From positions 3,131,501 through 3,195,500 of the forward strand of contig NZ_JALEBH010000001.1 in assembly GCF_022758885.1 (NCBI RefSeq): a stretch of DNA of 64,000 nt, written 5' to 3'. The notes under the pieces were generated by a model. The model saw nothing but the letters and a program-made list of their open reading frames with translations. It made no database searches and had not been told where the DNA came from. Source of the stretch: Sphingobium sp. BYY-5. Its GTDB lineage: Bacteria > Pseudomonadota > Alphaproteobacteria > Sphingomonadales > Sphingomonadaceae. This document shows positions 8,956 to 16,869 of this stretch, one piece after another; position 1 is the first letter of the stretch; every line of letters starts with the position of its first letter. Both the position numbers and the translations under genes were made by a program.

Positions 8956-10248
8956 TCAGGCGTCCGGCGCGATCGTGTCCGCCAGTTCCTTGATGCGGCG
9001 CGGGGTGGCCTGTCCCGTCAGCGCATAGGCCATGTCCCCCGCTTCCCAATAGGCGCTCACATCGCCTGCCCGTTCGGCCAGCAGCGGCTTGCCTTCCGCG
9101 GGCGTTTCGGCGCGATCGGCGAAGAAGGAGAGATGTTCGCCGTGCGCGGTTTCCAGGCTCATGGCGATGGCCGAGCTGTCCGGCGTGGGGAAGAGCTGGA
9201 CATCGGTGACGCGCCAGTCGGCCGGCAGGGTGGGCAGAATGATGCCGGTGGACCGCTCTATCTCCTGCGGGTTGAGGGTCGCGCTCTTGACCTGGGATGC
9301 CATGGCCTGTCGCAGCAGCCCGGCCCGGCGCGATGCCGCCGCCTCGTCCAGGAAGCTGCTCGCCTGCGCGGGTTGCGTCAGTTCACCCAATTCGTCCCGC
9401 GCAATCCAGCCGGTCGCGATCAGGGCGGCGATGCCGGCTGCGCGGCTCAGATGGCGCCAGGTGCGGCCGGCCTCATTGTCGTTGGCGACCGGCAGCGTCA
9501 CGTCGCGGCGGCGGCCGATCAATGTGCCCTTGGTCCCATCCTTCACCAGGCGAAAATCGATATGCGGCCAGCGCTGCCGCCAGCGGCGTGCCACCAGCCG
9601 CTCGCCGGGCCGGGCCGCATCGTCCAGCAACACCACGCCATTGGGGGAGAGGCGCGCGAACAGGCTGTCGGCGGCGCCGCGCACCAGCGGATGCACGCTC
9701 CATGGCGGGCCGTCGATGATGATGAGGTCGATCTGATCGGGCAGGCTGTCGATCGCATACCAGCGGCCGGGCCAGTCGGCGCTCTCCTGAGTCAGTGGTG
9801 CGTGGCGGATATCGACGTCGAGGTGATTGTCCGCCAGCCACTGGCGCGTGGAGTCGACGAAGCCGCCATGCTGGTCGAAGCTGTGCAGCCGTCCGCCGCC
9901 ATGGAGTTGCAGCGCCCGCGCCGCGACGAGCGAGGAGGCGCCGGCGCCCAGTTCCACGACATGGGCGGGGCGGAGCCGGGTGATTTCGCGCACGATATGG
10001 CGCAGGAAACCGACATCCGCTTTCCAGCTTCCCAGATGCGGAAGGGCGTCATGGGCAAGGCCGAGTTCGTCCAGCAGCGCGCGCTTGTCCGCCTTGCGTC
10101 CGCCCGACAGGCTGGCGAGCAGCCAGGGCCAGCCGATTGCGCCGAAGCCGATGCGCCAGGCCATGTCGGACAGGCGGCGGGGAAGATCGTCCTCGCCGGT
10201 CTGCGCTTCGCTCAGGGAAAGAAAGCCGGTCAGTTCGCGGGATGTCAC
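8956..10248 (-). CDS. SAM methyltransferase-like domain fused to an anti-sigma-factor-like membrane/periplasmic domain
   Basis: 430 residues from GTG 10248 (AGAAGGAA 10 bases upstream; the open frame continues 34 codons further with weaker support). Residues ~1-250 form a class I SAM methyltransferase fold: VVELGAGASSLVAARAL (motif I), LHSFDQHGG (post-I acidic region) and IDLIIIDGPPWSVHP plus NGVVLLDDAARPGE. A single hydrophobic helix follows (AAGIAALIATGW), then a domain with LRQAMASQ, LPALP-like LPTLPADWRVTDVQLFPTPD, LSFFADRAE and AYWEAGDMAYALTG, which matches what I know of the periplasmic halves of sphingomonad anti-sigma factors. The usual cytosolic zinc anti-sigma module is absent and no sigma gene is adjacent. 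The fusion call rests on motif recognition, not on a search. Confidence 0.7.
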   Translation of the reverse strand: MTSRELTGFLSLSEAQTGEDDLPRRLSDMAWRIGFGAIGWPWLLASLSGGRKADKRALLDELGLAHDALPHLGSWKADVGFLRHIVREITRLRPAHVVELGAGASSLVAARALQLHGGGRLHSFDQHGGFVDSTRQWLADNHLDVDIRHAPLTQESADWPGRWYAIDSLPDQIDLIIIDGPPWSVHPLVRGAADSLFARLSPNGVVLLDDAARPGERLVARRWRQRWPHIDFRLVKDGTKGTLIGRRRDVTLPVANDNEAGRTWRHLSRAAGIAALIATGWIARDELGELTQPAQASSFLDEAAASRRAGLLRQAMASQVKSATLNPQEIERSTGIILPTLPADWRVTDVQLFPTPDSSAIAMSLETAHGEHLSFFADRAETPAEGKPLLAERAGDVSAYWEAGDMAYALTGQATPRRIKELADTIAPDA

Positions 10249-10421
10249 GGAAAACAGGTTCCTTCTGAAAACTGGGCCTATGCCGACTATTTTGTTCAGG
10301 CTTGTGACGGAGGAAATCTCGTCAATTGCTGACGCAGGGAAGGCCGACAACCCGTATAATTTCCGCGACCGTTACACGCGGGCGGCGGTGAGCGGAAGGG
10401 ATCGCTCGATTGCCGGTGAAA

Positions 10422-10497
10422 GGATCGGGATGGGCGGCGCGTCCTGCACGAGCGCCTGCGCCATCCCGATCCGCCGTGGAGCAGGGGTGCCCCCTGC
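10422..10497. repeat. Two adjacent inverted repeats in a 323-base gap
   Basis: In the gap 10249-10571 two perfect hairpins lie side by side: 12-base arms at 10422-10433 and 10461-10472 (GGATCGGGATGG and its complement, 27-base loop), then 7-base arms at 10481-10487 and 10491-10497 (GCAGGGG/CCCCTGC). No open frame of note lies here. It is upstream of the methyltransferase-like gene and downstream of the small outer-membrane-type gene (both minus strand), so it may be leader structure, a small RNA or a remnant palindromic element. Confidence 0.5.
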
Positions 10498-10538
10498 GAT
10501 CCCGGTGCGTCAAAGTGACGTGTGATAGATATGGTACT

Positions 10539-10580
10539 GAAAATTCGTAATTTTCTTGAAGAAGGCTATTCTTAATAGCC
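10539..10580 (-). terminator. Tandem hairpins after the small outer-membrane-type gene
   Basis: GGCTATT/AATAGCC (10564-10580, three-base loop) overlaps the stop codon of the minus-strand gene, and GAAAATT/AATTTTC (10539-10555, three-base loop) follows it. Both are perfect 7-base stems. Neither has a classic T-run on the minus strand, so termination is likely but not certain. Confidence 0.5.
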
Positions 10581-10967
10581 CAGGGTCAGGCCGAACGCAT
10601 AATATTTGGGACCGACATTGGCCTTGGCGCGCAGCTTGGGGATGAGCGGCATGGCGATCGTCGCATAGGGGCGGGTATTGTCGCCGCTGAAACGCACGCC
10701 CGCGCCGATCGTGGCGGACATGGGCAGGGTATAGGCGGCCTCGACCCGGCCATAGAGTTTGGTATCGCCATCGCGCAGATAGACGCCGCCGCCGGGCGTC
10801 AGGCTGAAACCGGCGATGCCCATCGCATAGCCCGCGCCGATCTCCGTCCCCCAATGGCCGTCGGCGCGGCCATAGTTGATTTCCGCGCCCAATCCTTCGG
10901 CGTGGGCGGTGGCGGGGAGGGCGGCGGTCAGCGCCGCGGCGGCGAGAGCAAGGCGGAAGGTCTTCAT
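10572..10967 (-). CDS. Small outer-membrane-type beta-barrel protein with signal peptide
   Basis: 131 residues starting MKTFRLALAAAALTAALPAT with cleavage after AHA-E. The mature part alternates hydrophobic/polar residues in short strands (AEINYGRADGHWGTEIGAGY, FSLTPGGGVYLRDGD) and ends with KYYAFGLTLGY, i.e. a terminal aromatic after a beta-strand, as in outer-membrane beta-barrels. At this length it could be an eight-strand barrel or a partial one. Start ATG 10967 fits the signal peptide; the frame is open further upstream without protein-like sequence. The next genes upstream and downstream share its strand but are 141 and 323 bases away. The function is unknown. Confidence 0.75.
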   Translation of the reverse strand: MKTFRLALAAAALTAALPATAHAEGLGAEINYGRADGHWGTEIGAGYAMGIAGFSLTPGGGVYLRDGDTKLYGRVEAAYTLPMSATIGAGVRFSGDNTRPYATIAMPLIPKLRAKANVGPKYYAFGLTLGY

Positions 10968-11108
10968 GACATTGCGGCTATGCCTCTGCCCGCCGCTGGG
11001 CAACAGCCGGCGGGATGAGGCGAGTCGCTGGCGCGGCGACATGAGCGTTGGATGCTGCCCCGGTCGAATGCGGTGTCCTGCTGTCGCGGGAACACGGATA
11101 TTATGGCT

Positions 11109-12275
11109 CTACCCCCTGTCCCCCGCCAGCCGCGACGCTTCTTCGCCGGCATAGGGCATGATCAGCCGTCCGTCCGGCGCGGCGGTGAAGGTCGTCTGGG
11201 ACGGATAGGCGAACTCGATCCCCTCGGCATTGAACCGCTTCCAGATGGCGAGGCCCATGCGATGGCGCGACAGGAAATAGTCGTGATGGTCCGGGTCGGG
11301 CACGTCGAAGCTCAGCTCATAATCGAGCGAACTGGCGCCAAAGCGCACCATCCCCGCATTGACGAACAGGAAGCCTTCCGCCTCGACAATCTCCTTCAAT
11401 ATCGTGGGGATCGCCTCCGCCTTCTCTTCGGGCGTGTGATAGACGATGCCGATGGCGAAGGTGACGCGCCGCTGGATCAGCGTCTGGAGGCTGGTGATTT
11501 CCTTCTGGAGCAGGTTCGCGTTGGAGATGACTTTCTTCTCGCCGCTCATGGCGCGTAGGCGGGTGCTCTTGAGGCCGATCTTTTCCACGCGCGCGGTGGT
11601 CTGGTCATAGGTGATGATCTCGCCCCGGCGGAAAGGCTGGTCGAAGATGATCGAGAGGGCGGCGAACAGGTCGGAGAAGATGCCCTGCGCGGCCAGGCCG
11701 ATGGCGATGCCGCCGATGCCGAGGCCCGCGACCAAGCCGGTCACGTTCACGCCCAGATTGTCGAGCACCACGATCGTCGCGATCGCGAACAGCGCGAAGG
11801 TGACGAGCACGCGGATCAGGCCCATGGCGTTGGCCAGCGTTTCGCCCTGGCTGTCATTGGCCAGTGTCTTGCGCTCGATCAGGCCCAGGATGATTTCGCG
11901 CGCCCAGGTGGCGGCCTGGAACACTGTGGCGATGGTGAAGAGGAAGGTGATGGTCTTCGCCAGTGAGGCCGGCGCGTCGGCATAGCCCGACACCAGCCGC
12001 GCCGCGACCATGACCATGAAGAACTGCGTCGTGCGCGCCGCCGCGCGGCCCAGCACATTGGCGTAGCCAAGCGGATCGCCGCGATTGCCCTTATACCGTT
12101 TGCCCAGCTCGCGCAGCGCGGCGAGCAGCAGGTAGATGATGACGGCCGCACCGATGGCGATCAGGATCTGCACATAATGCAACTGGAACCAGGCGATGGT
12201 GGAATGCCACATTTCGTACAGGTTCGGAGGCGTGACGGCGATGTCGGGAAGGGCGGGGTCTTTCTTGTCGGCCAT
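11109..12275 (-). CDS. MscS-family mechanosensitive ion channel
   Basis: 388 residues. Four or five membrane helices (the first around residues 25-45, ILIAIGAAVIIYLLLAAL, and later VLVTFALFAIATIVVLDNLG) precede the MscS pore helix and beta domain: GLGIGGIAIGLAAQGIFSDL is the TM3 pore, rich in Gly/Ala as expected, then QPFRRGEIITYDQTTARVEKIGLKSTRLR, the conserved MscS beta domain. It opens under hypo-osmotic stress and releases solutes. The C-terminal cytoplasmic domain has ELSFDVPDPDHHDYFLSRHR. ATG 12275 is chosen because the upstream extension is low-complexity and the next 30 codons are clearly the protein. Monocistronic as far as visible. Confidence 0.92.
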   Translation of the reverse strand: MADKKDPALPDIAVTPPNLYEMWHSTIAWFQLHYVQILIAIGAAVIIYLLLAALRELGKRYKGNRGDPLGYANVLGRAAARTTQFFMVMVAARLVSGYADAPASLAKTITFLFTIATVFQAATWAREIILGLIERKTLANDSQGETLANAMGLIRVLVTFALFAIATIVVLDNLGVNVTGLVAGLGIGGIAIGLAAQGIFSDLFAALSIIFDQPFRRGEIITYDQTTARVEKIGLKSTRLRAMSGEKKVISNANLLQKEITSLQTLIQRRVTFAIGIVYHTPEEKAEAIPTILKEIVEAEGFLFVNAGMVRFGASSLDYELSFDVPDPDHHDYFLSRHRMGLAIWKRFNAEGIEFAYPSQTTFTAAPDGRLIMPYAGEEASRLAGDRG

Positions 12276-12452
12276 GCCTGCTCCTGTCTGGTTGAAAAGG
12301 CGGGGGGTCAGGCCGCCGCTGCAAGCGGGGCGCAATATCTGTGAGAATCGAAAGATAGCGCGTCCGGCGCAGCAAGCGAAGCCCTGCGCGCCGTGCATCC
12401 CCCCTGCCCGCGACGGAGCGCGATCAGGACAGCGGCGCGCGCAACTTCCCGC

Positions 12453-13817
12453 TTATGCCGGCAGCGCCCGGCGAGTGGCGAGCGAGGCGGCCAGGCTCTG
12501 CCGCGCTGCGTCCTTGCGCCTGCGGGTCAGATAAGTGTCCAGTCCGATCTGCAGGGCCAGCATCATGAAGATGAAGGGCTGATAGGCGATGCCCACGAAC
12601 AGCGACCCGATCATGTAGATGATATGTCCTTGCTGCAGCGCCACGGCGAAGGGCGCGATCCAGGCTTCATCGGGGCCGTCACGCTTGCGGTAGAAGCGGC
12701 GGATCGATTCGGTGCGGATGAAACAGATGAGGTGGAGCAGCGCCCAGATCGCGAAGCCGAAATAGCCCTGCTCGCCCAGCAGCTCGAAATAGGCGCTGTG
12801 ATAGGCGCGGCCCTTGTCGGTGACGAGTCGGCGCTCGATCCGGGTGCCGCCGCCATCGGTCACGGTGCTCTGGGCGAAATAGGTGAAGCTGTTCTGGAGA
12901 TAATTGTCGAAGCCGCCGCCGCCCGGATGCTGCTTCACATAGTCGAGCGTCCACATCCACACGGCGACGCGGGTGGAGGCGCTTTCGTCACCCTGGTGGT
13001 TCTCGATCGTCTGCATCCGCTGGGTGAAGCTGGCGGGCAGGAAGGGGATGGCGGCGAGCGCGGCCAGCAGCATCAGCGGGCCATAGACGAATTTCCGCTT
13101 CGATCGCATCAGCATCATCCCCGCCAGGATGACGAGGCAGACCAGGCCCGTGCGCGCTTCGGTGCCGACCGGCATCAACATGCAGGCAAGGCAGAGGGCG
13201 TAGCAGAAGGCCTTTACCTTCCAATCGGGGGGGAAGATGGTGCCATGGTTCGCGACCCAGAGAATCAGCGGGATCAGCGCGACGGCGACGCAGCTGATGA
13301 TGCTGCCTTCATAAAGGCCGCTATTATTGTCGACCATCAGGTTGAGCACGCCATAGCCGCCGCCCGACAATGCCGTCTTCATCCCGCCATTGATGATGAT
13401 CGCGCTGGCGCACAGGATCATGAAGACGGTGAGCGCCTCGATTCGCAGGCGGGTGCGCAGCACTAGCGGCAGGAAGACGCCGGCGATGATCGCCTTCCAC
13501 ACCCAATTCCATTTGTTGAGCGCCTCGACCGGGAAGTCAGCGGTCATTGTGGTGTAACCGCACCAGACGAGCAACAGGAGCATCAGCCCCTGCCGCGCGG
13601 AAAATCGGCAATCCTTCTTGTCGTCGATCACCAGCCAGGCGCCAACCATCGCAGCGAAGGCGATGAAGGAAATGGGGATGGAATTGAGCAGGAAATAGGA
13701 GAGCCGCTGCGGCGAAACGATGTCGATATAGGCATAGACCGCGACCAGCAGGAACGGTCGGCGCAGGCCCATGAGGAAGAAGAGGCCCAGGAAGGCGATG
13801 AAGAACAGGTCACGCAT
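12453..13817 (-). CDS. Putative O-glycosylation ligase, exosortase A system-associated (Wzy/WaaL-like)
   Basis: 454 residues and about ten membrane helices, starting MRDLFFIAFLGLFFLMGLRR. The sequence (YAYIDIVSPQRLSYFLLNSI, KKDCRFSA, NGGMKTALSGGGYGVLNLMVDNNSG, GTEARTGL, RVAVWMWTLDYVKQHPGGGG) matches the family I know as exosortase-A-associated O-glycosylation ligase (TIGR03097), related to O-antigen ligases. These enzymes are thought to act on exported polysaccharide or protein glycans in EPS loci that contain an exosortase. No exosortase, sorting-signal or EPS polymerase gene is in the window except the glycosyltransferase at 14023, which is divergently oriented. A small frame ending at 13810 overlaps its first codons. 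Confidence 0.85.
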   Translation of the reverse strand: MRDLFFIAFLGLFFLMGLRRPFLLVAVYAYIDIVSPQRLSYFLLNSIPISFIAFAAMVGAWLVIDDKKDCRFSARQGLMLLLLVWCGYTTMTADFPVEALNKWNWVWKAIIAGVFLPLVLRTRLRIEALTVFMILCASAIIINGGMKTALSGGGYGVLNLMVDNNSGLYEGSIISCVAVALIPLILWVANHGTIFPPDWKVKAFCYALCLACMLMPVGTEARTGLVCLVILAGMMLMRSKRKFVYGPLMLLAALAAIPFLPASFTQRMQTIENHQGDESASTRVAVWMWTLDYVKQHPGGGGFDNYLQNSFTYFAQSTVTDGGGTRIERRLVTDKGRAYHSAYFELLGEQGYFGFAIWALLHLICFIRTESIRRFYRKRDGPDEAWIAPFAVALQQGHIIYMIGSLFVGIAYQPFIFMMLALQIGLDTYLTRRRKDAARQSLAASLATRRALPA

Positions 13818-13932
13818 CGGAATGCGGTTCCTGTGGCTCTGGATCGCGATCCAGGTCGGCGCGTGGCAACAGACGCCAGGCGGCGAGCAGGATCGCGCCA
13901 TGGCTGACTAACAAGGACAGAGCGTCGATCAT
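13810..13932 (-). CDS. Possible 40-residue membrane protein coupled to the O-glycosylation ligase
   Basis: A 40-codon frame starts ATG at 13932, gives a hydrophobic segment MIDALSLLVSHGAILLAAWR followed by a charged Pro-rich tail (RADLDRDPEPQEPHSDA), and stops at 13810-13812, overlapping the ATG of the ligase by 8 bases, an arrangement typical of translational coupling. No clear Shine-Dalgarno precedes its ATG. One membrane helix plus a cytosolic or periplasmic tail is all that can be seen. It is either a real small gene of the exosortase-linked locus or a chance frame in the ligase leader. Confidence 0.35.
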   Translation of the reverse strand: MIDALSLLVSHGAILLAAWRLLPRADLDRDPEPQEPHSDA

Positions 13933-14022
13933 CGCGGGGAGAAGGGTCCGGTGCGCACGGCCCCGTCCTAGCGCGACAGAGTTGACGGGCCGTTAAACCT
14001 TTTGAGTCACACAAAGCGCGCT

Positions 14023-15249
14023 ATGACACGCATTCTCCACGTGCTGGACCACAGCCTGCCGATGCACAGCGGCTATACTTTCCGTACCAGGGCGATTCTG
14101 CGCGCGCAGATCGCCAAGGGGTGGGAGGTACGCGGGATTACGGGCCGCCGCCACAGCGTAGCAGGGCCGCAGACGGAAGCGGTGGACGGCCTGACCTTCC
14201 ACCGCACGCCGGGCGATCCGGCGAAAGGCAATGCGATGCTGCGCGAATGGCGCGATATTTCGGCCCATGCCGACTCGATCGACGCGGTGGTGCGGCAATG
14301 GCGGCCGGACGTGATCCATGCCCATTCCCCGGCGCTCAACGCCATCGCCGCGCAGCGCGTGGCGAAGCGCCATGGAATCCCCCTGATCTACGAGATTCGC
14401 GCCTTTTGGGAGGATGCGGCGGTCGGCAACGGCACGGGGACGGAGGGCAGCCCGCGCTATTGGCTGACGCGGCAGCTCGAAAGTCATGCGGTGCGCAGCG
14501 CTGACGCGGTGGCGGTGATCTGCGAAGGGCTGCGCGGCGACCTGATCGCGCGCGGCATCGATGCGGCCAAGATCATCGTGTCGCCCAATGGCGTCGATAT
14601 GGAGCAATTTGGCGCGCCGGTCCCGCGCGATCCCGCGCTGACCGCGAAGCTGGGGCTGGATGGGGCCGACGTGGTCGGCTTCATCGGCAGCTTCTATGCC
14701 TATGAAGGGCTGGATGATCTGATCGCCGCCATGCCGCGACTTGTGCGGGCGCGGCCCAAAGCGAAGCTGGTGCTGGTCGGCGGCGGACCGATGGAGCAGG
14801 CATTGCGCGATCAGGCGAAGGCCTCGCCCTTTGCCGACCATATCCTCTTCGTGGGGCGCGTGCCGCACGATCAGGTCGAACATTATTATGCGCAGGTCGA
14901 TGTGCTGGCCTATCCGCGCAAGGCGATGCGGCTGACCGATCTGGTGACGCCCTTGAAGCCGCTGGAGGCGATGGCGCAGGGCCGGCTGGTCGCGGCGTCG
15001 AGCGTCGGCGGTCATCGCGAACTGATCGAGGACGGCGTTACCGGCTCCCTGTTTGCGCCGGATGATCCGGCCGCCATTGCCGATGCGCTGGCCGGGCTGT
15101 TCGCGGACCGGAGCCTCTGGGAGCAGCGCCGCGCCGTGGCGCGCACCTTCGTCGAGCGCGAACGTAGCTGGTCATCGAATATTTTGCGTTACGAACCTGT
15201 TTACCAACGCCTGCTATCCCGTTCTGCTCGGACGCGTGCGGCGGCGTGA
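14023..15249 (+). CDS. Group 1 glycosyltransferase, exosortase A system-associated
   Basis: 408 residues, GT4-type GT-B fold. It opens MTRILHVLDHSLPMHSGYTF, the signature I know from the exosortase-A-associated glycosyltransferase family (TIGR04063), and has the acceptor-side IHAHSPALNAIAAQR and the donor-side VVGFIGSFYAYEGLDDLI, LVLVGGGP, VPHDQVEHYYAQVDVLAYP and PLKPLEAMAQG (the E in this last motif contacts the nucleotide sugar). It probably adds a sugar to EPS lipid-linked repeat units in the cytosol. A TTG 21 bases earlier is in frame; ATG 14023 is chosen because conservation starts there. Divergent from the O-glycosylation ligase. Confidence 0.9.
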   Translation: MTRILHVLDHSLPMHSGYTFRTRAILRAQIAKGWEVRGITGRRHSVAGPQTEAVDGLTFHRTPGDPAKGNAMLREWRDISAHADSIDAVVRQWRPDVIHAHSPALNAIAAQRVAKRHGIPLIYEIRAFWEDAAVGNGTGTEGSPRYWLTRQLESHAVRSADAVAVICEGLRGDLIARGIDAAKIIVSPNGVDMEQFGAPVPRDPALTAKLGLDGADVVGFIGSFYAYEGLDDLIAAMPRLVRARPKAKLVLVGGGPMEQALRDQAKASPFADHILFVGRVPHDQVEHYYAQVDVLAYPRKAMRLTDLVTPLKPLEAMAQGRLVAASSVGGHRELIEDGVTGSLFAPDDPAAIADALAGLFADRSLWEQRRAVARTFVERERSWSSNILRYEPVYQRLLSRSARTRAAA

Positions 15250-15268
15250 ACAAGGACGGGGCTTAGGG

Positions 15269-16189
15269 GTGAAGGCGGCGAAATCGGGACACGGAGTGAA
15301 GATGGCGGCGCTGTCCGGCATTGCCGCTGCGACCGCCCTGCTGATGACGCCGGTCGGCCTACTGGAGATGGTCGTGGCGTCGAGCGGTCTCAGCGAGGCG
15401 CTGCCCGCCGCTGCGCCGCCGCTGGGACTGACGGCCCGGCTGTCACTGGCTGGCTTTGCCGCGCTGCTGGCGGTGGGACTGGCGGGCGTCATGCGCCGCG
15501 ATTCGCGGCACGGGGACGATGGGATTGAAGAAGAAAGGCGTGCATGGCGCGCCCAGGGAGCAAGAAAGATGAGTTTCGCCTTCTCCAAGCTGACTGCCCT
15601 CGCACGGGGCCGCGCCATGTCCATGGCCGAACCCGAAATGCCGGTGCTGCGCCGCGCTGATGCGCATCCCGATGCGCCGCCGCGCCTGCCGATCTTTGCC
15701 AGTCGGGATTTCGGCGGGGCGGAGATTTTCGCACGCCCCGAATCGGGCCGTCGTTCCCTGGTCATCCACACCGGGCCTGAGCCCGAACCAATACTGCCGC
15801 CGTCAGGTTTCGCCAGGGCGCGCGCGGCAGCGCCGTCGCTGGAAGAAAGGGAGGCATTGCCGCAGCCGGTCTTCCGCCCGACTGAGCCTTTCGCCGAGCC
15901 GATCGAGGTCAAGGAAGTGCCGGAACCGATCATGAAGGTGGAGTCCAGGCCGCTGGCACCGTTACCGTTGCCGGCCCACGGCCTGTCCATCCCGCAATTG
16001 ACCGAGCGGCTGGAGCGGGGCCTGGCCTCGCGCCGCCGCATTCAGCCGACCTATCCAGCGCAGGTGCTGGCCGACATGCCCGTCGCCGCCCGCGTGCCGG
16101 TGCGCGATACGGTCGCGCCGGACGCGGACGAGGCGCTGCGTGCCGCGCTGGGTGCGTTGCGCAGCATCGCGTCCATCCGTCCGCGCTGA
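15269..16189 (+). CDS. Membrane protein with long Pro/Glu-rich cytoplasmic tail
   Basis: 306 residues from GTG 15269 (alternatively ATG 15302). Two membrane helices are visible in the first ~75 residues (AALSGIAAATALLMTPVG and LTARLSLAGFAALLAVGL), followed by RR and a ~220-residue hydrophilic tail rich in Pro, Glu, Arg and Ala (LPQPVFRPTEPFAEPIE, PLAPLPLPAHGLSIPQL) with no enzyme motif. Shortly after the helices is a string GARKMSFAFSKLTALARGRA. It is co-oriented with the glycosyltransferase whose stop lies 19 bases upstream, so it may belong to the same unit and act in EPS export or regulation, but this is inference from position. I do not recognise a family. Confidence 0.6.
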   Translation: MKAAKSGHGVKMAALSGIAAATALLMTPVGLLEMVVASSGLSEALPAAAPPLGLTARLSLAGFAALLAVGLAGVMRRDSRHGDDGIEEERRAWRAQGARKMSFAFSKLTALARGRAMSMAEPEMPVLRRADAHPDAPPRLPIFASRDFGGAEIFARPESGRRSLVIHTGPEPEPILPPSGFARARAAAPSLEEREALPQPVFRPTEPFAEPIEVKEVPEPIMKVESRPLAPLPLPAHGLSIPQLTERLERGLASRRRIQPTYPAQVLADMPVAARVPVRDTVAPDADEALRAALGALRSIASIRPR

Positions 16190-16196
16190 CGCCTCC

Positions 16197-16568
16197 TCAC
16201 CAATCGCGAATCGTCAGCGCCGACAGATCGATCCAGCTTCTGTCGGCCTCTTCTCCCAGGGCGTCGACACAGATGTCGGCGACGAAATGATCGGGTAGCG
16301 TCCATTCGGCATCTTCCAGCCCATCGATGAAGCGAATCTGGCGCGCCGCCGCATCGCTGCCTTCCAATTTTAGGCGGATGACATGGCGACGGCCCTCGAA
16401 CAGGGCGCTGGCCCAGGGACGGCTGGTTGCGCGTTCGATCATAGTCGGGCTGCCCGCCCGTGCGACCAGTTGCGCGAGCAGGCGGGGCAGGGGGTCGGCT
16501 GAGCGATTTCCTATTGCATGAGAACGGACGAGATTGGCCCGCGCGAAAAGAGGATCGATGCTTGTCAT
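16197..16568 (-). CDS. Hypothetical protein, second gene of a two-gene unit
   Basis: 123 residues with no signal peptide, no membrane helix and no known motif. The N-terminus (MTSIDPLFARANLVRSHAIG) is basic and the second half is acidic (EDAEWTLPDHFVADICVDAL). Its ATG at 16568 overlaps the stop codon of the 62-residue gene upstream by four bases (ATGA), so the two are translationally coupled. The pair is divergent from the S24 repressor-like gene and shares its regulatory region, suggesting that this repressor controls them. Function unknown. Confidence 0.6.
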   Translation of the reverse strand: MTSIDPLFARANLVRSHAIGNRSADPLPRLLAQLVARAGSPTMIERATSRPWASALFEGRRHVIRLKLEGSDAAARQIRFIDGLEDAEWTLPDHFVADICVDALGEEADRSWIDLSALTIRDW

Positions 16569-16753
16569 TGGCTCAGGCTCCTGCGATAAGTGTTCATGAA
16601 ATGTTCTATTCTTCTCTGCACCCGTTCGCCCGGCTCGCGGCCGTTGCGCAGGTCGAAGACCAGCCGCGGATCACGCGCGCATTCGCGGCCGAATCTGGTG
16701 GGTGGCATGGCGTGCCGACGCAGGAATTTCTCGATCGTCATCAGCAGAAGCAT
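16565..16753 (-). CDS. Small helical protein, possible DNA-binding, first gene of a two-gene unit
   Basis: 62 residues: MLLLMTIEKFLRRHAMPPTR, then FGRECARDPRLVFDLRNGRE and RVQRRIEHFMNTYRRSL. It is strongly basic and helical, and resembles small proteins that begin with a helix-turn-helix-like sequence TIEKFLRRHAMPPTRFGRE. ATG 16753 follows GAGAG; an ATG at 16741 is also possible. It overlaps the next gene by four bases and is divergent from the S24 gene across a region with three palindromes. The combination suggests a regulator or a small partner of a defence/phage-type module, but no family is assigned. Confidence 0.6.
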   Translation of the reverse strand: MLLLMTIEKFLRRHAMPPTRFGRECARDPRLVFDLRNGREPGERVQRRIEHFMNTYRRSLSQ

Positions 16754-16777
16754 GGGCTCTCATCTCCCCGTTGGATG

Positions 16778-16845
16778 CGACTCGTCGGATACGAGTCGAT
16801 AGGTATATTCCTATCTCAATCTCAATTTCCTACTTGTCTAGGAAA
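16778..16845. promoter_or_regulatory. Three inverted repeats between the divergent small-gene pair and the S24 repressor
   Basis: Perfect palindromes: CGACTCGT/ACGAGTCG (16778-16785 and 16791-16798), GATAGG/CCTATC (16798-16803 and 16810-16815), and TTTCCTA/TAGGAAA (16826-16832 and 16839-16845). The last two have 6-base spacers and share the half-site CCTA/TAGG. They occupy most of the 116-base space between divergent starts at 16753 and 16870, a classic operator layout for an autoregulated repressor. Confidence 0.7.
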
Positions 16846-16869
16846 AATCTTATCGATAATGGATCGGAT

